A DNA stretch of 64,000 bases from Bacillus sp. SLBN-46 (GTDB lineage Bacteria > Bacillota > Bacilli > Bacillales > Cytobacillaceae). Made by a program: the position numbers and the translations under genes. This document shows, piece by piece, positions 63,000-64,000 of this stretch. The DNA lies in the NCBI RefSeq assembly GCF_031453555.1, contig NZ_JAVIZM010000001.1, positions 62,001 through 126,000 of the forward strand, written 5' to 3'. The first letter of the stretch is position 1, and each line of letters opens with the position of its first letter. The notes beneath the pieces were generated by a model that was not told the origin of the DNA, searched no databases, and saw nothing but the letters and a program-made list of their open reading frames with translations.

Positions 63000-64000
63000 A
63001 AAGGCCTTTCTTCAAGATACTCTCGTCACCGACAATAAGCATATCTTCCGAATCGACCATCTCTTCTGTGAGCTTAGCCAAAAACCCACGATCCGCTAAT
63101 GCCTTCATCGATTTGATGGAAGCACCGAAAAAGTCTGCTCGAATGCTCCGAATATCGATCTCCTGTTCTACCACAGCCTTAAAAAATTCCGTTACACTTT
63201 CAGGTGAAGCAAATACAATTTTTTCATATGCAGTAATAGTTGTTAGGTCTAGCGGCATGGGCGTCTTTTTCCATTTCGGAAACTCAATGACATCTGCTCC
63301 ATGAGTCATTAATTCACTAGCTAATTCACTAGGGCTGCTACCTGTTCTTGCAAGCAGGATTTGCCGTCCGTATAATGGCTTTTTCTCGAACCAGCTTATT
63401 TTTTCACGAAGAGAAATGACTTCCCCCACTAAAATGATTGCTGGGTTACTGAATTTGGCTTCCAAAACCTTTTCCGAAATATCTTCTAATGTTCCTTGCA
63501 GGGTCTTTTGACGGCCGAATGTTCCCCATTGGATCAATATAACAGGTGTTGTTGCTGGCTTTCCATGGGTCATGAGATTCTCACAGATAAATGGTAAATT
63601 TCCAACTCCCATGTAAAAAGCAATCGTATCCACACCACGGGCAAGACCTTCCCAGTCGAGCTTTGGCTTGCCGTTTTGAGACTTATCGTGGGCAGTGACA
63701 ACAGCAAAGGACTCTGCATATTCACGATGTGTTACTGGAATTCCAGCATACAGGGGGGCTGCTATCCCTGATGAAATGCCAGGGACGATTTCAAAGGGTA
63801 TTTGATATTGGGCCAGGGCTGCCGCTTCTTCTCCGACTCTGCCAAACACACCAGGGTCTCCGCCTTTTAAGCGGACTACAATTTTACCTTCTAGCCCCTT
63901 TTCCACTAAAAGATCATTGATGTTCTCTTGGCGCAAAATATGGCGGTCAGGTAATTTCCCACAATAAATGAGTTCGCAATCTCCCGGTGCAAACTCTAAC
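62989..64000 (-). CDS. cobA: Uroporphyrinogen-III C-methyltransferase fused to HemD N-terminal domain (5' end outside window)
   Basis: Makes precorrin-2 from uroporphyrinogen III. The frame stays open to the window edge; upstream of TTG 63936 it reads APGDCELIYCGKLPDRHI, so the gene begins beyond. SUMT motifs: RLKGGDPGVFGRVGEEA, VPGISSGIAAPLYAGIPVTHR, AFYMGVGNL. From about residue 190 of the visible part a HemD domain starts (LYGRQILLARTG, FASPESVTEFF). It stops at KKGLCEG, with the rest of HemD in the next frame: probable single-base insertion. NasF-like fusions contain both domains. Confidence 0.88.
   Translation of the reverse strand, partial: LEFAPGDCELIYCGKLPDRHILRQENINDLLVEKGLEGKIVVRLKGGDPGVFGRVGEEAAALAQYQIPFEIVPGISSGIAAPLYAGIPVTHREYAESFAVVTAHDKSQNGKPKLDWEGLARGVDTIAFYMGVGNLPFICENLMTHGKPATTPVILIQWGTFGRQKTLQGTLEDISEKVLEAKFSNPAIILVGEVISLREKISWFEKKPLYGRQILLARTGSSPSELASELMTHGADVIEFPKWKKTPMPLDLTTITAYEKIVFASPESVTEFFKAVVEQEIDIRSIRADFFGASIKSMKALADRGFLAKLTEEMVDSEDMLIVGDESILKKGLCEG

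Noticed and set aside
1..64000. CRISPR array, prophage, insertion sequence, tRNA or rRNA
   Set aside because: No regularly spaced direct repeats, no transposase, integrase or phage genes, and no tRNA or rRNA sequence recognised by eye.

Overview
The window looks like chromosome of an endospore-forming Bacillaceae bacterium (Bacillus/Neobacillus-like). The grounds are low G+C coding style, strong GGAGG-type ribosome binding sites with many TTG/GTG starts, a gatCAB/putP/dagK/rlmCD neighbourhood recalling the Bacillus opuE-gatCAB-dgkB-rlmCD region, two PAS kinases of the sporulation-kinase type, YesM/YesN, BioY, FosB, YueI, YkuK and MetS. I see no rRNA, tRNA, CRISPR array, prophage or intact insertion sequence. 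The genus is an inference.

Layout. (1) 1-10.9 kb: a leftward galactoside locus. A YesN/YesM two-component system precedes an ABC importer (lipoprotein and two permeases, no ATPase), a GH2 beta-galactosidase and a GH36 alpha-galactosidase cut by the window edge; two CcpA (cre) candidates lie before the importer. (2) 11.1-14.4 kb: an envelope-stress module (small membrane protein, PspA, OmpR-type regulator, kinase). (3) 14.6-29.5 kb: mixed genes, including two PAS kinases, an M20 amidohydrolase, an MFS pump, a DUF4097 fragment, an AlsT symporter, a diguanylate cyclase, bioY under a BirA-like operator, a frameshifted NSS symporter with intact metS, and a 54-residue zinc-ribbon gene. (4) 29.6-33.5 kb: a leftward run of DUF418 protein, histidine phosphatase, threonine aldolase, a bis-histidine membrane protein and a methyltransferase. 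(5) 33.6-36.8 kb: GlcT facing a PTS operon (separate EIIA, then NagE-type EIICB) whose leader carries a GlcT-type antiterminator/terminator. (6) 36.8-43.8 kb: oxidoreductase, DUF1456, rlmCD, pncB-pncA (NAD salvage), dagK. (7) 43.9-47.1 kb: an ECF sigma operon with anti-sigma, a three-repeat membrane protein, a 30-residue peptide and a LiaF-like protein. This is the strongest candidate for an undescribed system. (8) 47.3-58.6 kb: plsY, putP, gatCAB, a lysozyme-like protein, VanZ, OsmC, FosB and YueI. (9) 58.9-64 kb: aceB-aceA (glyoxylate bypass) and sirohaem genes, with a SUMT-HemD reading frame split near its end.

A second layer is a set of short dispersed palindromes. Copies of GGTGYCWGGCACC occur at six loci, often serving as terminators and once inside the anti-sigma gene. 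A GGGGACWGTCCCC hairpin supplies both stop codons of two convergent genes. ATGAAAGACA/TGTCYTTCAT hairpins occur in tandem and alone. A long nested hairpin separates the binding-protein gene from its permeases.

Two genes (metP and the cobA-hemD fusion) appear broken by single-base insertions. These may be real mutations or sequence errors.
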